Assembly (NCBI RefSeq): GCF_040939455.1
Contig: NC_134117.1
Coordinates: 61,898,501 to 61,962,500 of the forward strand
Source: Microcebus murinus
Lineage: Eukaryota > Chordata > Mammalia > Primates > Cheirogaleidae
Direction of reading: 5' to 3'
DNA: 64,000 nt
Below the pieces are notes generated by a model, which was not told where the DNA came from, ran no database searches, and saw only the letters and a program-made list of their open reading frames with translations. Positions 46,536 through 60,300 of this stretch are shown piece by piece (the stretch's first letter is position 1; the number at the start of each line of letters is the position of its first letter). The position numbers and the translations under genes are program-made.

Positions 46536-49500
46536 CTGAAAGAAGAAGGAGGTCAACTAAGGCGCCAGACCCTGAGGAATGTCGGCCCAACCTCATCCTT
46601 CTCCACCTCACACACCAGGTCATTATCACATGATTGCATTTATAGTCATTTTTATCACTATCAAAGCCATACTTGCTTCATTGTAGGAAATATGGATAAT
46701 AAAAATTATTTTTTAACAAAAGGAAAAGAAGAAAAATCTCTCACCCCCAGAGATAACATTGCTAATAACTTGGTACCTATATTTAAATACCTAATATGGA
46801 TAAAACATTTATTTATAAAAATAGCTTTAACCTTTTTTCCTCCCACAAAATAGTACTCTAAATACCATAAAATCCAATCACATGATTCTATCATATCTTT
46901 TTTGATGAACACTTTACTAGTAAATACTTAGATTGTTTGTAATTTTTCACTTTTATTAATATAAATAATCATGAATTCAGTCATCAACTCTTTACTGAGT
47001 ACTTCTTATCACCTGGCACTGTGCTAGGTGCTGACAATAGAGTGGTGACTCATAGAGACAGAGTCCCCAACCTCAAGCAGTTAACAGGTGGGGGAAAGAA
47101 AAAATCATCAGGAAACATGAATTCAGCCCAGAGAAGGAAGCTGAATGGACTAATGAGAGAGAATCACTGGGAAGGACCCCTTCAGACAGGCCAGTTGGGG
47201 AATGCCTCTCTGGGAAAGTGGCATTTGAGCCTAGATCTAAAGCCTGAGAGCCTGCCATGTGCAGCCTGAGGGCAGAAGCATTCCCAGTGGGGGAGGGATG
47301 TATTCATGCTATACAAAGTTCCAGTTGGCTGTAGCTTCTGAGAAGCAGGCAATGATGTAGGCTGAGGTGGGGGGGGGGGGGCAGGCAGAGGCCAGAACCC
47401 CCAGGGCCAGCCTGTGAGCCTCAGAGCAGTGGGAGGCTACTGAGGGTTTAAAGTGAGGGAGGGGCAGGATCCAGTGTCCCTGCTTTACAGAGAATCTGGC
47501 TGCTATGTGGAGAACACCGCAGAGAAGAGGAACAGGGTGTTGGAAGGTTGTTAAAGTGGTGTGGGTTACATAGGCATGGGAACATGGTAAACGGAGATAG
47601 AAAATTCATTAGCATGAAGAGTAGAAAGACAACAGAAAGTGTTGGAGACTAAGACCCTCTACATTCCAACGACTTGTCCTGACTTGTCCTATGCACAGGC
47701 CTCACCCCTGAAAATAGCCTAAGACGAAAATAGCACCCAGCCCCCCAGCTATAGTTTTAAGAAGAATGCATTCTATGCCATGCTTGCTCCAGGGCATGCT
47801 ACCTACAATTGTTCTCAACCCCCTGCCAGGCTGGGGTTGAGTGATTCATCACAAAGAGCTTCCGGTGCCATTGTGATGCTGATTGGGGCTGATTAGCCCA
47901 TAGGAAAGCTTCATCATTCCCCCATTCTATTTTTCTGTTTCTACTTCCTTGTTTTCTGTATATAAAACCTACCAAAAATCCAAGTAAAGTAGACCTTGAC
48001 AACCCTTTGCTTGGTCTCGTTTCTTTCTCTCGCCCATCTCTTTCAGGCACGGTCCCCCTCGCCCCCGCGAGTAACAGAAGGTCCCTCGGGCCGGGACAAG
48101 AAAGAATCTTGGCTCAACAAAACTTTTTGTTTCTAGGCTTCAAACCCATGCGACTATAGCATCGTGTTAATTTATACCTAGATCACAAGAAATGAGCTGG
48201 GCTTCGGATCTAACAGCAAAGAGGTAAGGCATTACAAGAAAGATTTCTTGACCCCAGGGTTCTTGACCCCGGGCACAGGATAACTAGAAGTGCTTTCTTT
48301 GGGAAAGTCTTCCCCTTGTCCAGGTGGTTTAGAAAATCTAAATTGGAGGCAGGGTGCGATGGGAAGGCAAGGTGAAATCTCTGGAGGACTAGGGGTCTAG
48401 AACATGCAGCAGAGACCTCAGTTTTGAAAACAAGGCCAGAGGGCTTAAGAGGTATAGAATATCAAGGGTCAAGGTGGATCCATGGTGCAATGGATAGCAC
48501 ATTGGACTTCTAGAGGCTGGAGGCATTCCAAAGGTCAAGGGTCATAATTGAAACCAGAGTTAGAGGCCAAAGGAAAAAGATACTGCTGCCTAGTTTTCAG
48601 TGTTCTAGATGTAGCATGGCTACTCTCTGAGAAACCACCAGGAAACTCATTTTTACTTGACCATAGCTATGAGGATGTTCCCTACCTGCCACTAAGAACA
48701 CTATCCCTTGCGGTAGCCCAGAAGCCTGAAGCAATGAAACACTAATGTATTGTGGGACATCTATGTCTGATGCAAACCTCAGTGTTTTATGTATATTTTT
48801 ATTCAGTACTTAAAAGAACTTTCAAGATCAGCACTATTGTCTTTGTGATACAGATGAAAAAAACTCAGGCATAGAGATTAAGTAATGTTCCCACATTCTC
48901 AAGGCCAGTCACTGATAGAGCTAGGAGTATAGGTATGTGCTCCCATGTCCAGCTAATTTCTTTTAGATGTTTTAGAGTGCTGACTTCTCACTATGTTGTC
49001 CAGATGGTCTTGAACTCCTGCTCTCAAGTGACCCTCCTTCCTCAGTCTCTAAAATTGCTGGGATTATAGGCATGAGCCACTGCATCCAGACCCCATCTTT
49101 AGTAATCTTAAACAGAATAACTGTCAGCTAAGAATTGCATGTTTTACAAAATTAAGTTTCATACATGAATGAGAGATAAAATCCTACCCACACAAGCAAT
49201 CTCTAAGGGGATTTCTCACCATTAGAAGTGCCCTACAGGAAATACTGAAAAGTGCTCAAAACCCCAGAAAGGATGGTTGGTATGCATCAGTGTAAAAACA
49301 TCAAAGAGTGGCAACTCACAGCTCCCATAAGACAGTATCACAAGGAAGAATACTAAGCAAGCAGGTAACAATCAATATGATGACCAGAACAGTACCTCAT
49401 TAAATCTAAACATTCTAAATGTCTCACGTAAAGGATATAGAATAAAGGACTGGGGGAAAAAAAAAAAAAAAACAAAGCCCAAACATCTGCTGTGCCCAAT

Positions 49501-52500
49501 AAACCCATTTAATTCATAAAGAGTTCCATACACTCAAGATAAAAGGGTACAAGAAATGGAAACCAGAAGTGAGCAAGAGTAGCAGTAACTATTCTTATAT
49601 CAGAAAAAAAATAGACTTTAAATTAACAACAGTGAAAAAAGACAAAGGTGCTCATTGTATAATGATAAAGGAATCAATTCAACAGGAACACATAACGATT
49701 CTAAACATATTGCACCCAACACCAGAGTTCCAGATTCATAAAACAAATACTAATAGACCTAAGAATCAAAATAAACAGCAACACAATAATAGTAGGAGAC
49801 TTCAACACTCCGCTGACAAAACTAGACACATTGTGGAGGCAGAAAATCAACAGACACCCTAGACTTACATGGGACTCCAGAAGAAATGAATCTAACAGAC
49901 ATTTAGAGAACATTCTACCACAAAAGTCCAGAATATACATTCTTCTCACCCACATATGGAAGGTGTCCCAGATACAACATATGTTGTGCCACAAAACAAG
50001 TGTTAGCAAATGTGAAAAAATGGAAATCATACCATGTATCTTCTCAGACCACAGTGGAATCAATGAACAAATCCATTCCAAACAGAAATCTCAAAACTAT
50101 ACAAATACATGAAAATTGAACCATCAGCTGCTGAACAATCTTTAGTTCAATAATGAGATCCAGATAAAAATCAAACCCTTTTTGGAACTGAATGACAATG
50201 GTGACATAAGCTACCAAAATCTCTAGGATATAGCTATAACAGTGCTAGGAAGGAAGTCCATAGCACTAAATGTCTGCATCAAAAGGACAGGAGGATCACA
50301 AGTTAACAACCTAATGTCACACCTTAGAGAACTGGAAAAATAAGAACAAACCCAACAGAAAGCCAGCACAAGACAAGAGAGAACAAAGATCAGCGCAAAA
50401 TTAAATGAATTTTACACACACACACACACACACAGACAAGGATCAAGATGTATCTTTGAAAAGATAAACAAATTGAGTGACTGCTAGCTAGATTATGCAA
50501 TGAAAGAAAAGAGAGAATTGAAATAAGCTCAGTCATGAATGAACCAGGAGGCATTACAACTGATACTGTCGAAATATTAAACATCCTCCAAGACTATGAC
50601 AAATATCTCTTTGCAAACAAACTAGAAAACGTAGAGGAAATACATAAATGTATAAAAATTTCACCAAGCCTAAATCAGGAAGAAATAGAAATCCTGAACA
50701 GATTGATATCAAGTGGAGAGACTGAATCAGTGATAACAATAATAATTTAAAAACTCCCAAGAAAAAAAGTGCCCAGGGCTAGATGGATTCACAGATGAAT
50801 TCTACCAGACCTACAAAAAAGAACTGGTACCTATCCCACTGAAGTATTCCATAACATTGAAAAGGAGGGAGTCCTCCCTAACTCATTGTACAAAGCCAGT
50901 ATCACACTGAAACCAAAAGCAGGATGGACACAACAACAAATAACTATAGACCAATATTCTTCAAGAAGACAGATATAAAAATAGTCAACCAAATACTGGT
51001 AAATTGAACCTCACAGGACATCAAAAACATCATTCACCGCCTGTAATCCTAGCCCTTGGGAGGCCGAGGCGGGCGGATTGCTCAAGGTCAGGAGTTCAAA
51101 ACCAGCCTGAGCAAGAGCGAGACCCCGTCTCTACTATAAATAGAAAGAAATTAATTGGCCGACTGATATATATATAAAAAAATTAGCCGGGCATGGTGGC
51201 GCATGCCTGTAGTCCCAGCTACCCGGGAGGCTGAGGCAGAAGGATCACTTGAGCCCAGGAGTTTGAGGTTGCTGTGAGCTAGGCTGACGCCACGGCACTC
51301 ACTCTAGCCTGGGCAACAAAGCGAGACTCTGTCTCAAAAAAAAAAAAAAAAAAAAAAAACATCATTCACTACGATCAAGTCGGTTTCATCTCAGGGATAC
51401 AATGATCACACCATATTCACAAATCAATAAATGTGACTCATCACAAAAACAAGATTAAAAACAAAAATCATATGATCATCACAAGAGATTTTGGAAAGAG
51501 CATTCAATGAAGTCCAGCACCCCACCCCTTTATGCTAAAAACCCTTAACAAACTAGGGAAAGAAGGAACATTCTTCAAAATAGTAAAAGCCATATATGAC
51601 AAATCCACAGCCAAGCTCATACTGAATGGGGTAAAGTTGACAGGCATTCCCCCTATAAACTGGATCAATACAAGTGTTCTACTTTCACCACTTATTTGAG
51701 ATCATATGCGAAGTCCTGGCCCAAACAATCAGGCAAGGGAAAGAAACAAAGGACATCTAAGCCAGAAAAGAAGAGATCCAACTATCCCTAGTTTCTAATG
51801 GTACCATCGTGTATCTAGAAAATCCCAAAGACTTCATCAAAAGACTCCTAGAATTGATAAATCAATTCAACAAAGTCTCAGATTACAAAATTTATGTATA
51901 CAAGTCAGTAGCATTTCTATATACTAATAACACCCAACATGAGAATCAAATCAAGAACTCAATACCATTTCCAAATAGCTGCAAAAGAAAAAATAAAGTA
52001 CCTAGGAATATACTTAACCAGGGAGGTGAATGATCTCTACAAGGAGAGCTATAGAACACTCATGAAAGAAATTGTTGATGACACAAATGGAAAAGTTTCC
52101 CATGGATTGGAAAAAACAATCTTGTTAAAATTTCATACTGCCCAAAGTGTTCTACAGACTCAATGCAATTCCCATCAAAACACCAATGACACTTTTTACA
52201 TCATTAGAACAAAAATCATAAATTTTATATGAATCCAAAAAGAGTTTCAATAGCCAAAGCAATGCTAAAAAAAAAAAAAAAAAGAAAAGAAAAAAAGAAC
52301 GATCTGGAAGTAACATATTACCTAATTTCCAGTGATATCACAAGGCTACAGTAACCAAAACAGAATCATACTAGCATAAAAGTAGATACATAAATCAATG
52401 GAAGAGAATAGAGAACCCAGAAATATAACCACATACCTACAGCCAACTGATCTTTGACAAAGCAGACAAAAAACATACATTGGCGAAAAGAAGCCCTAGT

Positions 52501-54276
52501 CAATAAATACTCCTGGGAAAAATTGGAGAGCCACATGTAGAAGAATGAACCTTGATTGCTACCTTTAACCATACCGAAAAATTAACTCAAGATGCATTGA
52601 AGACTTAAATGGAAAACCTGCCACCAAAAAATTTCCAGAAGGAAACTTAGAAAAAATTCTTCCAGACATTTTCTTCAAAAAGAATTGTGACTAAGACCCA
52701 AAACAAATGCAACCAAAACAAAAATAAACAAAGGGGACTTAATTAAACTACAAAGGTTTTGCACAGCCAAAGACATAATGCACAGAGTAGACAACCTTAA
52801 GAACAGGAGATAATATTTGCACACTCTACATCCAACAAAGGGCTCGTGTCCAGAATCTAAAGAGAATGTAAGCAAATAAGCAAGAAAATAAACCCAAATA
52901 TCCCTATTATAAAGCAGGCAAATTATATAAACATATATTTTTCAGAAGAAGAGATAAAAAATGGCCAACAAAAATATAAAATATTAAAAAAACGCTCAAC
53001 ATCACTAGGCATCAGGGAAATGCAAACTAAAACCACAATGAGAGACCACCTTACCCCTGGCAGAACGGCCATTATTAAAAAGTCCAAAAGCAATAGATGT
53101 TGGTGTGGATGTGGTAAAAACGGAATGCACATTCACCGTTGATCAAAATGTAAACTAGTACAAAGTCTATAGGAAACAGTATGGGGACCCCTGAAAGAAT
53201 TAAAAGTAGACCTACCATTCAATCCAGCAATCCCACTACTGGGTATCTACCCAAAGGAAAAGAAGTCATTATATCAAAAAGACACACTCACTCTGTGTTT
53301 ATTGCAGCACAATTTACAATTGCAAAGATATGGAATCAACCTAGGTGCCCAGCAACCGATGAGGAGATAACAACAATATATACACACACACCCTATAGAA
53401 TACTACTCAGCTATAACACAGAATGAAAGGATGTCATTCACAGCAATGTGAATTGGATGCAACTGGAAGCCACGATCCTAAGGGAAGTATCTCAGGCATG
53501 GAAAAAGAAATACTGCCAATATTCCCTTATAAGTGGGAGCTGAATGATGGGTATACATGGTCACACGGAGTGTTATAAGGGACTCTGAAGACTAATAAGG
53601 GGGGAGGGTGGGAAGACGGTGGGATCAAAAACTACCTATCTGGTACAACGCATACACTTTGGGTGACTGGCACACTGAAAGCCCTGACTTTGCCACTATA
53701 CAATTCATCCATGTAAGGAAAAAAACCACTTATACCCCCTAAATCTACTTAAATAAAAAATGAAAGCTTGAAGCTCTTAATCGAGGGGGTAGGGGGGCCA
53801 TGGGCAATATCTATAACCTTAATACCTGTACGCCCATAATATGCTAAAATAAAAAAATGCAAAAAAGGAGAATAAGATAACATCATTACAAACAAATCCC
53901 AAGAGAGCACACCTCAAGATACCAGCACTGAAGAATCTTCTAAAATATATTCTCCAGGATGAAGACAAATGGTCCCCAAAGGATGGTCAGAAACGCAGAA
54001 CGGGATATTGAGGGATGGATGTAAGTCTAGAGTGTTTGCATAGAAGATCAGCAACAATCATAGCATCTGAATTCTGAGTTAACAAATGGAACTAAAATAC
54101 CAGTGAACAAAAGCCTGTAAGTTGGGAAGGACAGGGGTTGGAATGAAAGTCAAAACAAGAGGGAAGTTTAAAACGTGGTTTTACTTTACACTCTGTTAAG
54201 CTCAATATGCATGACAACAGTCTATGTTTGGTATGGAGCCTATAGAAACTTTTCCAGATACATGTATATATCTGTA

Positions 54277-54316
<40 letters not shown>

Positions 54317-57300
54317 AGGATATAGATAAGAATGTTTCTGGAGATTTTATTTTAATAGCAAAACATTGGTAACATCTTCAATGTTCATGAATACGGGAGA
54401 TTAATGAACTATAGTATATCAATACTATAGAAGATCGCGTTGCAGTGTAGGGAATACAGTAGATCTGCATTCCCTAAATACCCATCTAATAGTGGAGAAA
54501 AAAGCAAGTTTCAGAAACTGTTCGCATATACACGTAATGTACGCACAGAAAAAGAATATAGACGTCTACAGCAAACCAGTGTGGGAGGGGAGACGGGTAT
54601 GACATGGCAGGGCGTGTAAAGGGGACTTTACCTTTACTGCTAATTCCTTATTTTTATGACACAAAAAGTTTATTTGTGTATTTCTCCTTTTAAAAAGTTT
54701 AATGTAAAATAAAAACAAAACACTACCAGATTTTCAGGGGCAGGGACCGTGTCTGTCTTGAACACCATTGCAGTGTAAGCACCTACAGCACATAATAAGT
54801 GTTCACTGACGGAAAGGATCTATCTCCAAAGCATTAGCTGTGTTTTCTCTATGAGTAGGACAATGGAAAAATGTGTCTCTTTCTATTACTTTCCTTCATT
54901 TTCTACTTTTCTATATTACATTGGTCATGGTAAAAAGAAAAGGATAAAACATGTCCTTGGGAAATGAACCCACGCTGCCTTCTCTCCCACCCCACCCAGG
55001 TGTGCCATGCAGACGCCTGGCTCCAGGCCCAGACTCACCAGTCCTGATCACCTGCAGGTCCTCCTCGTGGATGCGGTTCCTATCAATGTTTCTCAGTGTG
55101 CATCCTACAGATAAGGCAGATGTAACATCACACCACAGCTCCTACACCTTTGGGCTGCCTCTTTCCTCACATCCACTAGTCAATAAGGACATGTTTAAAG
55201 AAGTCCTGGCAAGGAGGGTTCCTCAGAGATGACTTGTAGCCTCGACAGCAGCATCTTAGTAAAACAACAAACCTCAGAGTGGCTGCGACCCAGACATAGT
55301 TGTCAGCACGTGACAAGTAGAGCATGAGCCCAGGATGCTAACTGCATGGTGCCCCCACACCCATGGGATGATGGACAAAGGTCACACGCCTATTAATTAG
55401 CAAAAGGGAAATACATGATGCCAACAAACAGGAAAATGATTTAACCTTACCGCTGACAACAAATATTAACAATCAAAACGACTGTTTTTACCTATAGAAC
55501 TGGTAATGATTTTTAAAATACTACCCAGGCTTGGCAGATGTCTGCAGAAACGGATGCTCATGGACAGTACTGTGGGTGTAGAACATGAGTCAACCATTGC
55601 AGAGAGCATTTGGCAATAGGCATCACAAGCCTTAAAATTGTGCATACACTTTGGATCCAGCCATTCTACTTGAAATTTATCTTAACAAAATAATCACGAT
55701 GTCATGCAGAGACTTAACCACTGCATCCCTCCTTATAAACATAAAAAACGACACAGTCTGTGTATTCAACATTATGATCTGATTTAATAAATTGACTCAT
55801 AAATCTATCCATAAAAATGGAATCAATAATATGCAGTCATTAACGATAATGTTGAAGAATATATAATGGTATATATTTCTGATCCAGCAAGGGTAGCAAA
55901 ACAATACATCAAACTGCAGTGTTACAAAGTGCTTATGTATATGTGTATGTGTTTGTTTGTGTATGTAATTATAGTCTTAGAAAAAACTGCAGCATGGTAG
56001 CAGTGGTTACATCCAAATGGTGAAATTGAGGCATTGTTTATTTTCTTCTTTTTGCAAATCAGAATTTTTTAGTTTTTCTGACATTAATACTCACTACTAC
56101 TGTAATTGAAATCAAAATATTTTGGAACGCCCATAGGGCCCCAATTAAAGCAATAGTTTTTCCCATTTCCAATGCTTATGGCTGTGGGCCCACCAAGCAG
56201 AGCCCAGACAGTGGGGAGACCCCCACGGAGCTAGGACACACAGCTTCCTCTTCCTCCCTGAGCCTGTCCAAAGCAGGATTTGAGGCCTGGCCACAGGTCA
56301 ACCTCCCTCATCAGGTCAATGCTGGGACAGGAGGTGACCTGCTTCATCATGCCATGACCTGGCCTTTAGCGGAAGGTCACAGAGGGTGCCCCTGCTGCAG
56401 AGAGGAGGGAGGAATCACCAGAAGCCTCCGCTTACCTATGAAATTGAGGGCAGCTGCCCTGAGGGAGGTCTGCGGGCTCTCCAGGAACTCAAAGCTCTGG
56501 GACAGTAACTGCCCCACCAGCTGGTATTTGCCCTCGTGGACCTGCGGAGCCAAAGAGGGGGTGGTGCTGACCAGAGAGAGGGGCCACTGGGGATTCCACT
56601 AAAGACCTTCTAGCAGCTGCACCCCCAGCCCAAGCACAGCAGCAGCCATCCCTCTCCAGGCAGCGTGGACTGCTCGGCCCTGCACAGCAGACCCCAGCCC
56701 CTCCCGGCCCCGCAGCAGCACAGGCGCGGCAGGACCACCATAAAGAGAACGCTGTTCCTGGCCACAGGCGGGAGAAGGGAGACGCTGGCTTCAATCCTGG
56801 CCCCAGCACATCCTGGCTTCCCAGTTCTGTCTGTAGAGTTGAGGGAAAACCTGCCCAACCTCCCTCCCGTAACTGTCGGGCGTCAGTGGGGAAATGGCTG
56901 TAAAAGTGCTTTGTGACATGCTCTACCTGTGGAAGGGACTCATGACACCTGAATTACCGTGCCACTTCCTCACCTCCTTGCTCAGCCCTTACACGGTTAC
57001 TTGCCAACCCGGTTCCTGCCCTCTGGCCTGTTCTTGCCTATTCATTAGCAAAAGGGAAATACATAGTGCCAACAAACGGGAAAAAGAGCAGGGCTTCCTG
57101 CCCTGCTCACCGGAAGACCTCTGTCCTCTGGCCATCCAATAACTCAACACGATGTCCCTAACCTCTGAGGAAGGGACCGGGATGCCATGAGGTTCACATG
57201 CAGAGAACCAGGGCCAGGGGAGGGTCCTCAGAGGCAACTGATGCTAAAGAATGAGAATCAGGGAACTGAAGGATCATACGTGTCACCTGCCCCCACTATC

Positions 57301-60300
57301 CACGGAACCCGCTGTTCTGTCCCCGGGATGAACATTGAGACTCTCACTCACCAGGTAGGCGCATGTGTCCTGTAACACCTGGAGGCGGTCACCGAGGGTG
57401 GTGTGCTGCAAGGTGTGGGTCAGAGACGCCCAGCCAATCAGCTTTGCCCATTCAGCAAGCGCCCCTCCACAGGCCTATGGGTGGAGAGAAGGGAACCCCC
57501 CAAGCCCACTCTTAGGACTGCCCAGGCCAGAGGCTGAGTGGGAGCTCACACATCACAAAGAGAGGGTGACAGTACTCAGGGCCAGCACAGAGGACGATGC
57601 CAGTGGTGGCTGCAGAGTGTATGGCCACAGCCAGGCCCATGAACAAAGAGCACAAGGGAAGGGGCTCTGCTCAGGCACAAAAGGGACATCAAGCGGGCCT
57701 AGGGTTGGCAGGACAGAGACAACCAGTGTACCTTGACCACCTCGCTGTTTTCCTCCTGCATGTTCAGCAGCAACGGGACCAGAAATGTATACAGTTCCCT
57801 TTTCATTGTGGCTCCCAGCTTGTACTTCACGTCCCGGCTCAGCATGTGGCCCAGGGCAGAGGTGGCTGCGATCCTCACTGGCTCCCTCTCCTGCCAGGGA
57901 GCACAGAACGGAGATGGGGAGGTGGTGGTTGCCCTGGCCCTGCCTGGCCACGCTTCCTTCCAACCCCACCGAGGTGAGCGTGGCCAGAGTGCGCTGGCCA
58001 CGCCGCTTCCTCCCTGTGGAGACTACAGTGCTGTGTCTCCAGTATCTCTCTTCAGATCCCCAGAGCCGAGAAGTCAGTTCATGAAGACTCAGTGCCAGGG
58101 AAACCAACAGCCGAGCTTTAATGCTACCATGGACCGTATCAACAGCTCATAACTGCCATCCCTTCTAAGGATTTACCTCAAGCATGCCAAGATTTTTTAA
58201 ATGCATATTTTTCCCCTAATTATGTTGCACATAAAACTGTTGAAGTCTATATTAGCCTATGTGCACTCACAATGACCACAGAGAGCAAAGCTTTCTACAC
58301 TTTCAGGAGGATACTAGATATTAATCAAACAAATATTTCTTGTCCATCTATCCTGAGCTAGGCTCAGTGCCAAATGATAGAGGCATAGCAGGACAAGACA
58401 GATACTTCCTGAACACAGAGGGAGACTTTTCAACCAGTGGGATGTGCATGTTATATATAAGAGCTACACAGAGAGATGATTCCTTATTAGTACTTTAAGG
58501 ACAAAAACAAAGAGAAATGTGTCCCACACAAATGGGCAATTGAGCGTTGTACAGTCGTGCCATCCCTAGGAGAAAGAGTGCAAATATGTTTTTACAACTC
58601 ATAATGGGTCCGAAGTATTAGATAGAGATCCTCCATTCCCCTCCAGAGAACTAGAGTATCCCTGAAAGATGAACAGTAGACACAATTGGAATTGAGGTAG
58701 AAATTATAGCCCAGGGTGTGGGCAAGAAAATCCTACTGCAGGAGGTGGCAGGGGTTCCGGGACTGCTCTAAGCTCAGGGGCTGTGGATATAGGGAGGGAG
58801 GGATGATCCTGGGCAGCCAACAGCTGGTGTTCTGGTGGTGTAGTCAGCCACCTCCTTCGCTTCCCCCCCCGATATCCCCTTATCAATGACCAAGGAGCAG
58901 GGCATGAAACACCCCAGCAGAGCAGGGAGTGTGGTGTCTACACCACAGAGAGAGGAAAGTTCCGTGGGTGTTTCATATCCCCCAAGGAGTGTAGGGAGCC
59001 CTGGAGTCGAAAGGCTGGCTATTGGCATATCTGACTGTCCCCTTATCCCTCGATGCTCCCCACGATTACTGAAATCGGGCGGGCGTGATGGGTGTTGCTT
59101 CCACAGAGGGTCCCCCAAGACTCTCTAGCATGAAATGGACCCACAAACAGTGAGGAAAACCAGCACTACAAAAGAAAGGGACCACATTCGAGAAATAGCG
59201 TGATGTTGACATCGTAAACTGCTAACAACTAAAGACAATTATGAGGCAAAATAAAGACATCTTCATACAAAGGCTGAAAATGTTTCCTCTTTCAGACCCT
59301 CAATCAAGGAACCTGAAAGGGAGGGGAAAGCAGACTCCAGGAGGGAGGAAAGAGCTGTAAGAAGGAAAGATGAGCAAGGAGATTTGTAAACATGTGGGTA
59401 ATTCTAAATAAGTACTGACTGTATAAATTAATAACAACCATGAACATGATGATGATATAAAGACCACAATTGCAGATCTAACAAGAAGGTGGAACTAAAG
59501 TGCTAGACAACATTCATACCTAACATGGGAAAGTGTGATCAGAATTAAAGCATTCCCATCTTGATGTTGTTTGGATGGAGGGAAAAGACACTACCTTTAG
59601 GCCTGTTTAGGTCAAGGAAAGTAAGCATGATGAATTTTAAAGGTCACAGAAATATGGATGAGGGAGACAGTGACCCAGCCATTCAGGAGTTCCAGGGTCA
59701 TAGCGGAGATGAGACCTATATCAAAATTCTTGCAACACTAGCTTCCAATCCGAAAAGGTTACAAATTCCAGAATAGGACTACTATCAGCTAGTGTCTCAG
59801 GGACATGGAGTTCCCTCCTGCCCTCAGATGCCATGATCTGTAAGGAGGACGAGAGATGGGGAGTTGGTATTGGTCCATTAGTACAAATTTCTGACTCACA
59901 AGGACCTTGGCATTCTAAAGTCCTGTGTGATTTGGCAGAAGGATAGAGCCATCAGTTCTCTCCCCTCTTCACTCTGTAAGTGGAGTCTGGGTCCTCAGAT
60001 GAAAACCCAACTTCACTTTCCATTGTGGGTCCAGTGGCTCCGCCAGGGAATTTCTAGGGCAGAGTAACTGGACGTGTGTGGGGCATCTGGATGTGGTGGG
60101 AACATGCTTGGGACATGTCCTGTGCACGGCTCCACGTGGCCAGGTCTCCTTTTGTCTGCCCTTCCATCATCTCAGCCTTGGGCCACAGGCCCTTGGCCTA
60201 GCCCAACCTGTAGTTAAGCCCCAGGGTTCACCCTCAGCCCCAGCTCATCTTGTTCCCAAGGGCTCCTAGCGCTGCAGGCACATACATCACTGATGAGGGG

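Larger units (their letters stand above)
49130..53765 (+). mobile_element. L1 element, 5' truncated and dead
   Basis: Contains the ORF2 endonuclease region (GDFNTP at about 49796, SDHSG at about 50044), reverse transcriptase (from about 50540 to 52230, e.g. aggaagaaatagaaatcctg) and 3' UTR to an A-rich end. It is fragmented by many stops and shifts; the catalytic FADD of reverse transcriptase reads VSNG at about 51791-51802. A lemur Alu is inserted at 51038. A further short L1-type 3' end follows at 53766-53870. Confidence 0.9.
46536..55038 (-). other. Last intron of the MROH-like gene
   Basis: 8.5 kb, far longer than the other introns. It holds the solo LTR, tRNA-Arg pseudogene, Alu monomer and L1 listed separately. 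46640-47639 is otherwise anonymous apart from an ancient-repeat-like stretch near 47010 ('cactgtgctaggtgctgac') and a poly-G run (47369-47381). 53871-55038 holds a TG/TA microsatellite and nothing else recognised. Confidence 0.7.

Noticed and set aside
48476..48562. Functional tRNA-Arg gene
   Set aside because: The B box and T stem are not intact and the acceptor stem pairs poorly.
49569..50750. L1 ORF2 frames as live coding sequence
   Set aside because: Broken into short frames; the catalytic reverse transcriptase motif is lost and the 5' end is missing.
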